A DNA stretch of 64,000 bases from Streptomyces platensis (GTDB lineage Bacteria; Actinomycetota; Actinomycetes; Streptomycetales; Streptomycetaceae). A model generated the notes under the pieces. It did not search any database, was not told the origin of the DNA, and saw nothing but the letters and a program-made list of their open reading frames with translations. The stretch covers positions 7,378,001-7,442,000 of the forward strand of contig NZ_CP023691.1 of assembly GCF_008704855.1 (NCBI RefSeq), read 5' to 3'. A program made the position numbers and the translations under genes. Numbering within the stretch: the stretch's first letter is position 1; every line of letters begins with the position of its first letter. Shown one piece after another: positions 1-8,265 of the stretch.

Positions 1-76
1 GGCCGTTGTAGTCGATCCACTCGTCCCGGACCGTTTGGCGGAAGAGGGGCGGACCGCCCGTGGTGTGGTCGGTCAT
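1..76 (-). CDS. Thioesterase-like protein, 5' end only (probable betainyl-CoA thioesterase)
   Basis: Only the first 25 codons lie in the window; the gene continues past the left edge. The visible N-terminus (MTDHTTGG, then FRQTVRDEWIDYNG) resembles the opening beta strand of hotdog-fold acyl-CoA thioesterases, which often read W-x-D-x-N-G. Its ATG overlaps the TGA of the upstream carnitine dehydrogenase gene as ATGA, so the two are translationally coupled. In known carnitine operons a thioesterase accompanies the dehydrogenase and the beta-keto acid cleavage enzyme and hydrolyses betainyl-CoA to glycine betaine. The assignment is therefore mostly from context. Confidence 0.6.
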   Translation of the reverse strand, partial: MTDHTTGGPPLFRQTVRDEWIDYNG

Positions 77-1044
77 CGGCGAGTGCTCCCCAGCCGGCCC
101 GTGGCGCGGAGAACGTCGATGACGCCCTGGTCGCGCGCCGCGACCAGATCCGCGTACGTACGGTCGCCCGCGGCCTCCCGGCAGCCGTCGACCATGGCGT
201 CGCGCAGTGCACGGTCCAGCTCGGGCGCCTCCAGACGGGTCCACGGCGACTTCAGGGACGGGCCGAAGTGGTCGAGCATATGGGCCATCCCGCCCTCGCC
301 GCCGGCCAGCGCGAAGGTCAGGCAGGGGCCCATGAACGCCCAGCGCAGGCCGGGTCCTTCGGTGATCGAGGCGTCGATGTCCTCGACTGTGGCCTCGCCG
401 TTGGCGACCATGTGGAGCGCCTCGCGCCAGAGTGCCTCCTGGAGGCGGTTGGCGATGAAGCCGGGCAGCTCGCGGTCCATGGTGATCACGGACTTGCCGG
501 CCACGCCGTAGAAACGGGACGCCCAGGCGACGGCCCCGGGGTCCGTCTGCTCGCCACCGACGACCTCCACCAGCGGGATGAGGTACGGCGGGTTGAAGGG
601 GTGGCCGACGACGAGGCGGCCGGCGTTCTCCGCTTCCGTCTGCATATCGGTCATCGGGTAGCCCGAGGTGGAGGAGGCGATGACCACGCCCGGCCGGGTG
701 GCGGCGGCCAGCTCGGCGAGCAGGGAGCGCTTCAACTCCAGCTGCTCGGGGGCGCTTTCCTGGACGAAGTCGGCGTCGGCGACCGCCTCGGCGAGGGTGG
801 GGGCGAGCGTGAGCCGGTCCTGCGAGGCGCCGTCGGCCAGGCCTATCTGTTCCAGCGCGGGCCAGGCGGCGGCCACCAGGCGGCGCAGCCGGTCCCCGGC
901 GTCCGCGGCCGGGTCCCAGGCGGTGACGTCGTAGCCGCGGGCGAGGAAGTGGGCGACCCAGCCGCCGCCGATCACTCCGGCGCCGATACAGGCGACGCGG
1001 CGTACGTCCTCGGGTGCGCAGGGGGCAGGGGTGTTTTCCGGCAT
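73..1044 (-). CDS. L-carnitine 3-dehydrogenase (3-hydroxyacyl-CoA dehydrogenase family)
   Basis: This 323-aa NAD-dependent dehydrogenase should oxidise L-carnitine to 3-dehydrocarnitine in the cytoplasm. A Rossmann motif GAGVIGGGW sits near residue 21, in the GxGxIGxGW form typical of the carnitine dehydrogenase branch. Further in are SSTSGYPMTDMQ and the HPFNPPYLIPLVE signature of the 3-hydroxyacyl-CoA dehydrogenase fold, which carries the catalytic histidine. Length matches the 310-330 aa family. The ATG is preceded by GGAG about 11 nt upstream. It lies 61 bp after the BKACE gene and overlaps the thioesterase by 4 bp, forming one operon. A generic 3-hydroxyacyl-CoA dehydrogenase is the alternative, but the neighbours favour carnitine. 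Confidence 0.82.
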   Translation of the reverse strand: MPENTPAPCAPEDVRRVACIGAGVIGGGWVAHFLARGYDVTAWDPAADAGDRLRRLVAAAWPALEQIGLADGASQDRLTLAPTLAEAVADADFVQESAPEQLELKRSLLAELAAATRPGVVIASSTSGYPMTDMQTEAENAGRLVVGHPFNPPYLIPLVEVVGGEQTDPGAVAWASRFYGVAGKSVITMDRELPGFIANRLQEALWREALHMVANGEATVEDIDASITEGPGLRWAFMGPCLTFALAGGEGGMAHMLDHFGPSLKSPWTRLEAPELDRALRDAMVDGCREAAGDRTYADLVAARDQGVIDVLRATGRLGSTRR

Positions 1045-1105
1045 GGGGCAGCGGCTCCAGAGGGTGGGCGGAGAGGGCGGGGAAACGGGGGCGTGCGCCC
1101 GCGGG

Positions 1106-1993
1106 TCAGGTGCGGGGCTTCAGGCCCAGGAGGGCACGGGCCCGGTCGGGGGTGGCGACCGTGGCGCCGAGCAACTCGGTGATCTGGACGGCGCGTTCGA
1201 CGAGCTGCCCATTCGTGGCCCGGACGCCCTTGCTGAGGTACAGGTTGTCCTCCAGGCCCACCCGTACATGCCCGCCGAGCAGGATCGACTGGGCGACCCA
1301 CGGCATCTGCATCCGGCCGAGCGCGAAGCTCGCCCACCGGGCGCCCTCGGGCAGCATGTGCACCATCGACTGAAGTACCCCCGGGTCGGCCGGTGCGCCC
1401 CACGGGATGCCCATGCACAGCTGGAAGACGGTCGGGTCGTCCAGCAGCCCCTCGGCGAGCAGCTGCTTGGCGAACCACAGCTGACCGGTGTCGAAGATCT
1501 CCAACTCGGGCCGTACGCCGAGCTCCTGGATGCGCTTCGCGCCCGCCCGCAGCATGTCGGGGGTGGAGACATAGAGGTTGGAGCCGTCGCCGAAGTTGAG
1601 CGAGCCGCAGTCCAGGGTGCAGATGTCGGGCAGCAGTTCCTCCACGTGCGGCAGCCGCTCCAGGCCGCTCACCAGGTCCGTACCGGGCAGCTGCCGGAGC
1701 GGCCGGTCGGGGTCGATCACCAGGTCGCCGCCCATACCGGCGGTGAGGTTGATGACGACGTCGGTGCCGGTCTCCTTGATCCGCCCGACCACCTCGGCGT
1801 ACAGCCGCGGGTCGCGCGACGGCTCGCCGGTCTCCGGGTCACGGACATGGATGTGCACCACCGCGGCGCCCGCGGCCGCCGCCTCGACGGCCGACGCGGC
1901 GATCTGCTCGGGCGTCACGGGGACGTGCGGGGAGCGGCGGACGGTGTCGCCGGCGCCGGTGAGCGCGCAGGTGATGATGACCTCGTGGTTCAC
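1106..1993 (-). CDS. BKACE family 3-keto acid cleavage enzyme (probable 3-dehydrocarnitine:acetyl-CoA trimethylamine transferase)
   Basis: The 295-aa product begins with a GTG (VNHEVIITCALTGAGD) preceded by GAAGGGA. It belongs to the beta-keto acid cleavage enzyme family (formerly DUF849), TIM barrels with a zinc ion. Visible hallmarks are the ALTGAGD start, the zinc-ligand segment VVHIHVRDP and the C-terminal VRVGLEDN motif. With acetyl-CoA these enzymes split a 3-keto acid into acetoacetate and a new acyl-CoA. Next to carnitine dehydrogenase the expected substrate is 3-dehydrocarnitine and the product betainyl-CoA. It is co-directional with the regulator 50 bp upstream and the dehydrogenase 61 bp downstream. 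Substrate is inferred from context. Confidence 0.85.
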   Translation of the reverse strand: MNHEVIITCALTGAGDTVRRSPHVPVTPEQIAASAVEAAAAGAAVVHIHVRDPETGEPSRDPRLYAEVVGRIKETGTDVVINLTAGMGGDLVIDPDRPLRQLPGTDLVSGLERLPHVEELLPDICTLDCGSLNFGDGSNLYVSTPDMLRAGAKRIQELGVRPELEIFDTGQLWFAKQLLAEGLLDDPTVFQLCMGIPWGAPADPGVLQSMVHMLPEGARWASFALGRMQMPWVAQSILLGGHVRVGLEDNLYLSKGVRATNGQLVERAVQITELLGATVATPDRARALLGLKPRT

Positions 1994-2043
1994 GGGGGTC
2001 CCTTCTACGGGGTGGGTGCCTCGGGCTCGGCGGAAAACGGCGT

Positions 2044-2913
2044 TCAGACCGTGGGGGCGGGGGTGAGTTCGCTCTCCACGAAGGCCAGCAGCGCGGAGTG
2101 CATGGTGTCGGGGCCGGTGCTGTCCGGAGCGGTGGCGAGTACCTGGGTGGCCAGGCCGTCGATCAGCGCGGTCAGCCGGAGCGCGGTGAACTCCGGATCG
2201 ACGGTGCGGAAGACGCCCTGGTCGACGCCGCGGCGTACGACCTCGGCGACGGTGGTGCGCCACTGCCGGTAGTAGTGCTCGTGCAGCCGCCCCACGGCGG
2301 TGGAGCGGGCGGCCTGAGCCCACAGATCGAGCCAGACCAGCCACTGGCGGCGCTGCTGCCCGGTGCGCGGGATCTGTAGCGCGATCAGCTGAAGCAGCTC
2401 GGCACGGGCGTCGGGAGCCGCGGCCGACTCGGCGGCGCGGCGCGCGGTGTCCTCGTCCATGCACCAGCGCACCGCCGCTTCCAGCAGCTCGTCGCGGCCG
2501 GGGAAGTGGTAGTGGACGGCGGCCGGGCTGGTGCCGCAGGCGGCGGCGATATCGGCGACCCGTACGCCGTGGAAGCCGTGCTCGGCGATCAGCCGGACGG
2601 TCTCCCGCACGAGCTGGAGCGGCCGGCCGCCCTCGGGCACGGCGACCGGCTCGCGGCCGGCCGGGGCCGCGGGCCGCTCCGGGGCGCCGAGCAGCCAGCC
2701 GGTGTCGACCGCCCCGATATCGGCGATCCGCACGATCTCGGCCAGCGTGAAGCGCCGGGTGCCCCCCAGTGACCTGGACAGTTTCGAGGGGTCCATCACG
2801 ATCCGGCGGGCGAACTCGCGCTGGCTGCATCCGAGCCGGCCGATCACCTGCCGGACACGGTCGGTGACTTCTCCGCCTTCGTCGGTGACCCGGTCTCCGG
2901 GGGTGTCCTCCAT
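2044..2913 (-). CDS. Dual-domain transcriptional regulator: N-terminal XRE-type HTH plus TetR
   Basis: A 289-aa protein with two DNA-binding domains. Residues about 17-78 look like a Cro/XRE helix-turn-helix (VIGRLGCSQREFARRIVMD, then KLSRSLGG). Residues about 98-145 are a TetR N-terminal domain ending in the classic TSPAAVHYHFPGRDELL recognition helix. The rest is a helical ligand-binding domain. TetR proteins normally have about 190-220 aa and lack the first domain. The ATG at 2913 follows no strong RBS. The gene heads the carnitine operon on the same strand and has a candidate operator 14 bp upstream of its start, so autoregulation and control by a carnitine-derived ligand are plausible inferences. 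Confidence 0.85.
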   Translation of the reverse strand: MEDTPGDRVTDEGGEVTDRVRQVIGRLGCSQREFARRIVMDPSKLSRSLGGTRRFTLAEIVRIADIGAVDTGWLLGAPERPAAPAGREPVAVPEGGRPLQLVRETVRLIAEHGFHGVRVADIAAACGTSPAAVHYHFPGRDELLEAAVRWCMDEDTARRAAESAAAPDARAELLQLIALQIPRTGQQRRQWLVWLDLWAQAARSTAVGRLHEHYYRQWRTTVAEVVRRGVDQGVFRTVDPEFTALRLTALIDGLATQVLATAPDSTGPDTMHSALLAFVESELTPAPTV

Positions 2914-2926
2914 GGCCCGGGACCGT

Positions 2927-2944
2927 AACAGCGTGTTGAGAACA
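2927..2944. promoter_or_regulatory. Overlapping dyads upstream of the XRE-TetR regulator (candidate operator)
   Basis: The stretch reads AACA-GCG-TGTT-GAG-AACA, two overlapping inverted repeats with 3-bp spacers ending 14 bp before the regulator start. It lies in the intergenic region shared with the divergent phosphatase gene. Its placement suits an autoregulatory site that would also control the carnitine genes. The half-sites are only 4 bp, so chance occurrence is possible. Confidence 0.4.
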
Positions 2945-3118
2945 TCGCAACGGTCGGGGGAGTGGATGCAGATGTATGAGCCTGGTACGACTGGGGTCAG
3001 GGTGCGATGGTGCGGGCAATCTGAGAGGAGAGTCAGTGGGATGGCGCCCCCTGCTGCGGCGGCCGGGGATAAATGGACCGGAGCGCCGCAATCCGGGTGA
3101 ATGTGGCAAAGTGACGAC

Positions 3119-5182
3119 ATGGCTGACCGGGGAGCGAAGCGGCCCGCCGTGTCGGTGCCGGACGACTGGCCCGCCCACCCGGACCTGACCCTGGCCCTCA
3201 ACGGCATGGGCGGCTTCGACTGGGACCTCGACAGCGGGCTGATGCACATGGACCCGCCCGCCCTCGAGGTCTTCGACATGCTTCCGGCGGAGTACGACGA
3301 CCGCCCGGCCACCCTCAACACGCGCGTCCCGGCCCATGAGGCGGCCCGTCTGGACGCGCTGGTCGCCCGGGCGCTCAAGGACGGCAGCGACTCCTACGGC
3401 GCCTACTTCCGGGTCCGGCTGCGCGACGGCGAGCTGCGCTGGACGCACAGCCAGGGCAGCATCCGCCGGGACAGCACCGGCCGGCCGCGCCGGATCATCG
3501 GGGTGGTCCGCGACGCCAGCCACGAATACACCCACGCGGCGGAGCGGCTCGCCGGAGATGAGGAGCGCCGGCGGCACACCAGCGTCGTCGAGCGCACCAC
3601 CGCCGCCCTGGCCCACGCCAGGACGGTCGGTGAAGTCATCGCGGTGCTCGCCGATGAGCAGGGGCTGAGCCGGCTGGGCGCGGAGAACGTGATTCTGGGC
3701 CTGGTCGAGGCGGGACGCATCCGGCTGATCTCCGAGGGCAAGGCGGGCAGCTTCGTACCCGACCTCGAATACACGCGGGTGGGCGATGAATTCCCGATGA
3801 GTGAAGTCGTCCGCACCCTCACCCCGCGCTATGTGGGCAGCCGCGCGGAATTCCGGCACAAGTACCCCCGGCTGTGGCCGGCCATCGAGCCGCTGAACGT
3901 CAACTCCGCCGCCTATCTGCCGCTGATCGCACAGGGCCGCCCCATCGGGGTGATCGGCCTGTTCTTCGAGCGGGAGAGCGACTTCCGCGACCAGGAGCGC
4001 AACGTCCTGGTGGCGCTCGGCAGCAGCATCGCGCAGAGTCTGGCCCGCGCCATGCTCTACGACCAGGAGCACGATCTCGCCGCCGGCCTCCAGCAGGCCA
4101 TGCTGCCGCGCCGGATCCCCGGCATCCCCGGCGCCCAGATCGCCGTCCGCTATCGCTCCGCCCGGATGGGCCGGGACATCGGCGGCGACTGGTACGACGT
4201 GATCCCGCTCCCCGACGGCCGGGTCGCCGCCGTCATCGGCGACGTCCAGGGCCATGACACCCAGGCCGCGGCGCTGATGGGCCAGCTGCGGATCGTGCTG
4301 CGCGCCTACGCCGCCGAGGGGCACGCCCCGGCCACCGTCATGGGCCGCGCCTCCGCCTTCCTCAACGAACTGGACGCCGACCGCTTCGCCACCTGCACCT
4401 ACGTCGACGCCGACCTGAGCACCGGCTCGGCCCGGATCGTCCGGGCCGGCCATATCGACCCGCTGCTGCGGCACGCCGAGGGCATCTGCCGCCGGCTGCC
4501 GGTGGCCGGCGGGCTGCCGCTCGGGATCTCCTCCGAATTCCGGCGGCTCGACTACCCGGTCACCACCGTCCAGCTCGCCCCCGGCGACACCCTGCTGCTG
4601 TGCACCGACGGCATCGTCGAACAGCCCGGCACCGACCTCGACATCGGGATGCGGGAGCTGGCCCGCCAGGTCCGCGACGGCCCCCAGGACGTCCAGCAAC
4701 TCGCCGACCGGCTCTGCGAATCGGCGGGCGACCGGACCGGTGAGGACGACATGGCGCTGCTGTTGCTGCGCCGACTGGGCGCCCCGGAGCACGACATCGT
4801 CGGACGGTTCCGCCAGCACATCGCGCCCGCCGACCCCGAGGGCCTCTCCGCCGCCCGGCACATGATCCGGGCCGCGGTACGCGCCTGGGGCGCGGCGGAC
4901 CGTGCCGAGGAGATCGAGCTGGTCGCCGACGAGCTGATCACCAACGCGCTGCTGCACACCGACGGCGAGGCCGTCGTCAACATCCGTATGCCGCACAGCG
5001 TCGGGCGGCTGCTGCGGCTGGAGGTCGAGGACCACTCCAGCAGCCTGCCGCGACGCCGCGAACCGGGCGAGGCCGGCGTCTCCGGCCGCGGCCTGCTCCT
5101 CGTGGACCGCCTGGCGGACGTCTGGGGTGTGGAACCGCGCGGCAGCGGAAAGTGCGTATGGTGCGAGTTCAACTGCTCCTGA
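3119..5182 (+). CDS. PAS-GAF-PP2C (SpoIIE) phosphatase with C-terminal HATPase domain
   Basis: About 687 aa, a cytoplasmic stress/sigma-factor signalling protein. Order: PAS-like domain (about 20-140, with the FDWDLDSG and WTHSQGSIRRD segments), GAF domain (about 160-320), SpoIIE/PP2C phosphatase (about 330-550) and an anti-sigma-type HATPase domain (about 565-685). Metal-site motifs are visible: GGDWYD, GDVQGHD, LCTDGIVE and GEDDMALLLL. The ATPase has ELITNALLH. The same polypeptide could therefore dephosphorylate an anti-sigma antagonist and act as the kinase. An in-frame ATG also exists at 3101; neither start has a strong RBS. A full-length paralog is encoded at 11310-13454 on the other strand. 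Confidence 0.85.
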   Translation: MADRGAKRPAVSVPDDWPAHPDLTLALNGMGGFDWDLDSGLMHMDPPALEVFDMLPAEYDDRPATLNTRVPAHEAARLDALVARALKDGSDSYGAYFRVRLRDGELRWTHSQGSIRRDSTGRPRRIIGVVRDASHEYTHAAERLAGDEERRRHTSVVERTTAALAHARTVGEVIAVLADEQGLSRLGAENVILGLVEAGRIRLISEGKAGSFVPDLEYTRVGDEFPMSEVVRTLTPRYVGSRAEFRHKYPRLWPAIEPLNVNSAAYLPLIAQGRPIGVIGLFFERESDFRDQERNVLVALGSSIAQSLARAMLYDQEHDLAAGLQQAMLPRRIPGIPGAQIAVRYRSARMGRDIGGDWYDVIPLPDGRVAAVIGDVQGHDTQAAALMGQLRIVLRAYAAEGHAPATVMGRASAFLNELDADRFATCTYVDADLSTGSARIVRAGHIDPLLRHAEGICRRLPVAGGLPLGISSEFRRLDYPVTTVQLAPGDTLLLCTDGIVEQPGTDLDIGMRELARQVRDGPQDVQQLADRLCESAGDRTGEDDMALLLLRRLGAPEHDIVGRFRQHIAPADPEGLSAARHMIRAAVRAWGAADRAEEIELVADELITNALLHTDGEAVVNIRMPHSVGRLLRLEVEDHSSSLPRRREPGEAGVSGRGLLLVDRLADVWGVEPRGSGKCVWCEFNCS

Positions 5183-5228
5183 CCGGTCGGCGTCGAGGCG
5201 CACCGGAAAGGGCGATCAGCGGGCACGG

Positions 5229-5246
5229 GTGCCGAGGCCTCGGCAC
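5229..5246. promoter_or_regulatory. Perfect 18-bp palindrome upstream of the glutamine synthetase-like gene
   Basis: GTGCCGAGG is followed directly by its reverse complement CCTCGGCAC, ending 20 bp before the ATG at 5267. There is no spacer, which suits a dimeric repressor site better than a terminator, although an RNA hairpin with a GGCC loop could form. It does not resemble a GlnR box. Confidence 0.4.
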
Positions 5247-5266
5247 GGTCGAGTGAGGACGGCTCT

Positions 5267-6667
5267 ATGGGAACGCGGGCTGCGGAACAGCACGAGGAAG
5301 CCCGCCAGTCGGCGGCGCGGCTGGAGGCGGAAGGCGTCCGGAACGTGGCGCTGACCTGGGTGGACAACGCAGGCGTCACCCGCGTCAAGACCATTCCGGC
5401 GCAACGGCTCGCGGCGGCCGCGGAGCGCGGCGTCGGGATGTCGCCCGTCTTCGACGTCTTCACCTCCGACGACGCCATCACCGAATCCGAGCACCTCGGC
5501 GGGCCCGACGGTGACCTGCGGCTCATCCCCGACCTGGACCGCGTCACCGTACTCGCCGCGCAGCCCGGCTGGGCCTGGGCCCCGGCGGACCGCTACGACC
5601 AGCTCGGCCGGCCGCACCCCGCCTGCCAGCGGCAGTTCGCCCGGCGGATGGTGGAACGGGCCGCCGCGGCCGGGCTGGAGCTGCGGATGGGCTTCGAAAC
5701 GGAATGGGTGGTCACCCGCGCCCCGGACGGAACCCACCCGGCCGCCACCGGCCCCGACGAGACCTTCGACTACCCCTGCGCGGGCCCCGCGTACGGCATG
5801 ACCCGGGTCGTGGAACTCTCCGACTACCTCCGGGATGTCACCGAGGCGCTGGCCGTCCAGGGCCTCGACGTCCTCCAGCTCCACCCCGAGTACGCGCCCG
5901 GCCAGTTCGAGGTCACCACCGCCGCGGCCGACCCCGTCCGCGCCGCCGACGATGTGGTGCTGGTCCGCGAGACCGTCCGCGCCGTCTCCGTCCGGCACGG
6001 CCTGCGCGCCTCCTTCGCCCCGTCGTTCGTCGCCGGACAGGTCGGCAACGGCTGCCACCTCCACCTCGGTCTGTACCGCGACGGCAGCAGCCTGCACCGC
6101 ACGCCGGACGCCTCCTGGGGCCTGGCACCGGACGCCGTGGCCTTCCTCGGCGGCGTCCTGAACGCGCTGCCCGCCCTGCTCGCCATCGGCTGCCCCTCGC
6201 CCGCCAGCTATCTGCGGCTTCAGCCCTCCCACTGGGCCGGCGTCTACCAGTGCTGGGGCGTGGAGAACCGGGAGGCGGCGCTGCGCCTGATCACCGGCGC
6301 ACCCGACGACCCGGACGGCGGCCATGCCGAGGTCAAGACGTTCGACGCCGCCGCCAATCCGTATCTCGCGGTCGGCGCGGTGCTCGCCGCGGGACTGCAC
6401 GGCATCGAGACCGCGGCCCAGCTGCCGGCCCCGCACGCCGGCGACCCCGGCACCCTCGGCGTCCGCGAACGCGCCCGGCGCGGCATCGTACGGCTCCCCG
6501 CCACCCTCACCGAGGCGGCCGACCGGCTGGAGAAGTCCGCCCCGCTGTACGAGGCGATGGGCGAGGTCCTGCACGGCGCGGTCCTCGCGGTCCGGCGCGC
6601 CGAGGAGGCCCACTTCGCCGACTGCGAGCCGGAGGAGATCGCCGCGGCCACTCGCTGGCGGTGGTGA
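5267..6667 (+). CDS. Glutamine synthetase-like gamma-glutamylamide ligase (GlnA3/GlnA4 type)
   Basis: The 466-aa protein has the glutamine synthetase fold: N-terminal beta-grasp domain (about 20-115) and catalytic domain (about 120-466). Visible active-site elements are the metal-binding FETEW, the NGCHLHLGL segment and the AANPYLAVGAVL region. The Tyr adenylylation loop of true GlnA is not apparent. It is thus most like the actinobacterial paralogs that glutamylate amines such as polyamines (GlnA3) or ethanolamine (GlnA4) instead of making glutamine. Which amine is used cannot be told from sequence alone. It follows the phosphatase gene by 84 bp, with its own palindrome in the gap. Confidence 0.75.
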   Translation: MGTRAAEQHEEARQSAARLEAEGVRNVALTWVDNAGVTRVKTIPAQRLAAAAERGVGMSPVFDVFTSDDAITESEHLGGPDGDLRLIPDLDRVTVLAAQPGWAWAPADRYDQLGRPHPACQRQFARRMVERAAAAGLELRMGFETEWVVTRAPDGTHPAATGPDETFDYPCAGPAYGMTRVVELSDYLRDVTEALAVQGLDVLQLHPEYAPGQFEVTTAAADPVRAADDVVLVRETVRAVSVRHGLRASFAPSFVAGQVGNGCHLHLGLYRDGSSLHRTPDASWGLAPDAVAFLGGVLNALPALLAIGCPSPASYLRLQPSHWAGVYQCWGVENREAALRLITGAPDDPDGGHAEVKTFDAAANPYLAVGAVLAAGLHGIETAAQLPAPHAGDPGTLGVRERARRGIVRLPATLTEAADRLEKSAPLYEAMGEVLHGAVLAVRRAEEAHFADCEPEEIAAATRWRW

Positions 6668-6833
6668 GGGGAGTTCTTGCGGGTGGGGGACGGACCGTCC
6701 CCGCCCTCTCGTCGGACGGGGGCCGGTCCCTCGCCTCACGGGGGCTGCTGCCCCTTCCCCTCCCCGCTCCGGCGTAAGGGGCAAGCCGCCGGAGCGCCGC
6801 TTCCCGCCCCGGAGCCCACCAGGCCCCCGTCAC

Positions 6834-8123
6834 ATGCTTTACTGCCGCGTGCCCCCTACAACGACCTCCGAAAAGGGCGAAATACCGCTGCGCTCCCGGA
6901 TATTCGCCGATCTGACCCCGCTGCGCACCTCCCCCGACTACCGCCGTCTCTGGTGTGGCAACACGATCTCCTGGATGGGCCAGCAGATGACCGCGCTCGC
7001 GGTCTCCCTCCAGGTCTATGCCATCACCCACTCCACCTTCTCGGTCGGCCTGGTGGGTCTGTGCTCCCTGGTGCCGCTGGTGATCTTCGGGCTGTACGGC
7101 GGCGCCATCGCCGACACCGTCGACCGCCGCAAGCTGGGCCTCTACAGCGCCCTGGGCGCGACGGTGATGTCCCTGGCCCTGGCCGCCGCCGCGCTGGCCG
7201 GATACCACCGGGTCTGGCTGCTCTACACCGTCGTCGCCTGCCAGGCCGTCTGCTTCGCGATGAACTCACCGGCCCGCAGCTCGATGATCCCGCGGCTGCT
7301 GCCCACCGAGCAGCTCCCGGCCGCCAACGCCCTCAACTCCCTGACCGGCAACCTCGGTCTGATGGGCGGGCCGATGCTGGGCGGGGTCATCGTGGGGCTG
7401 TGGGGCTATCAGACCGCCTATCTGATCGACGTGGTGGCCTTCAGCGGCTCGCTCTACGCGATGTGGCGGCTGCCGTCCATGCGACCCGACCAGGGGGAGG
7501 GGCCGCGGCGCCGGGCCTCCGTACTGGACGGCCTGAGGTTCCTCGCCACCCGTCCGAATCTGCGGATGACGTTCTTCTCCGACCTGGCGGCGATGGTGCT
7601 CGCCCAGCCGCGCGCACTGTTCCCGGCGGTCGCGGCGCTCTGGTTCGGCGGGGACGCCAAGACCGTCGGCCTGCTGGTCGCCGCGCCGGCGGCGGGCGCC
7701 GTATTGGGCGGGCTGTTCTCCGGCTGGCTCGGCGGGATCCGCCGGCACGGGCTGGCCATCCTGATCGCGGTGGCGTCCTGGGGCGCGGCCATCGCCTGCT
7801 TCGGGCTCTCCCGGCAGTTGTGGCTGGGGCTGTTCTTCCTGGCCGTGGCCGGCTGCGCGGACACCGTCTCGATGGTCTTCCGCAGCACCATGCTTCAGGC
7901 GGCCACGCCGGACGCGATGCGCGGCCGGCTCCAGGGCGTCTTCATCGTCGTGGTCGCCGGCGGCCCCCGCCTCGGCGACTTCCTCGCCGGCTCGGCGGCC
8001 GACCTGACCTCCCCGGCCACCGCGATCATCGGCGGCGGCCTGGCCTGCATCCTGACCGTCACGGCCCTCGGCCTCGGCCGCCGCGCCTTCGCCCGCTACG
8101 ACGCCCGCGACCCCCAGCCGTGA
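6834..8123 (+). CDS. MFS exporter, EntS-like
   Basis: The 429-aa membrane protein has about 12 hydrophobic segments and the motif-A-like loop GAIADTVDRRKLG after the second segment. It begins the membrane part with RTSPDYRRLWCGNTISWMGQ, the pattern shared by enterobactin exporter (EntS)-like and macrolide-type MFS pumps. Substrate is unknown. A GTG at 6849 (VPPTTT) is an alternative start; neither start has a good Shine-Dalgarno. It follows the ligase gene after 166 bp, so co-transcription is possible but unproven. Confidence 0.8.
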   Translation: MLYCRVPPTTTSEKGEIPLRSRIFADLTPLRTSPDYRRLWCGNTISWMGQQMTALAVSLQVYAITHSTFSVGLVGLCSLVPLVIFGLYGGAIADTVDRRKLGLYSALGATVMSLALAAAALAGYHRVWLLYTVVACQAVCFAMNSPARSSMIPRLLPTEQLPAANALNSLTGNLGLMGGPMLGGVIVGLWGYQTAYLIDVVAFSGSLYAMWRLPSMRPDQGEGPRRRASVLDGLRFLATRPNLRMTFFSDLAAMVLAQPRALFPAVAALWFGGDAKTVGLLVAAPAAGAVLGGLFSGWLGGIRRHGLAILIAVASWGAAIACFGLSRQLWLGLFFLAVAGCADTVSMVFRSTMLQAATPDAMRGRLQGVFIVVVAGGPRLGDFLAGSAADLTSPATAIIGGGLACILTVTALGLGRRAFARYDARDPQP

Positions 8124-8137
8124 GGGGGCTGGGCAGG

Positions 8138-8161
8138 GCCCGGAGGCGTGAGGGTCCGGGC
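8138..8161 (+). terminator. Weak hairpin after the MFS exporter gene
   Basis: GCCCGGA (8138-8144) and TCCGGGC (8155-8161) form a 7-bp stem with a 10-nt loop, followed by TTT. It lies 15 bp after the stop codon, between convergent genes. The stem is short. Confidence 0.35.
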
Positions 8162-8265
8162 TTTGCGCCCACGGTGCGGGCAGAACGGGCCGGACTCGAT
8201 GGCCCTACCGCCGATGCCGATACGGAGCCGGGAGCTGGCCGGGGTGGACAGGGGGCTCACTCCGG

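Noticed and set aside
1106..5203. A 1365-codon open frame on the minus strand across the BKACE and phosphatase genes
   Set aside because: Only the 3' part (1106-1993) is a real gene. The rest is antisense to the PAS-GAF-PP2C gene and shows the low-complexity Arg/Gly/Ala composition of a shadow frame.
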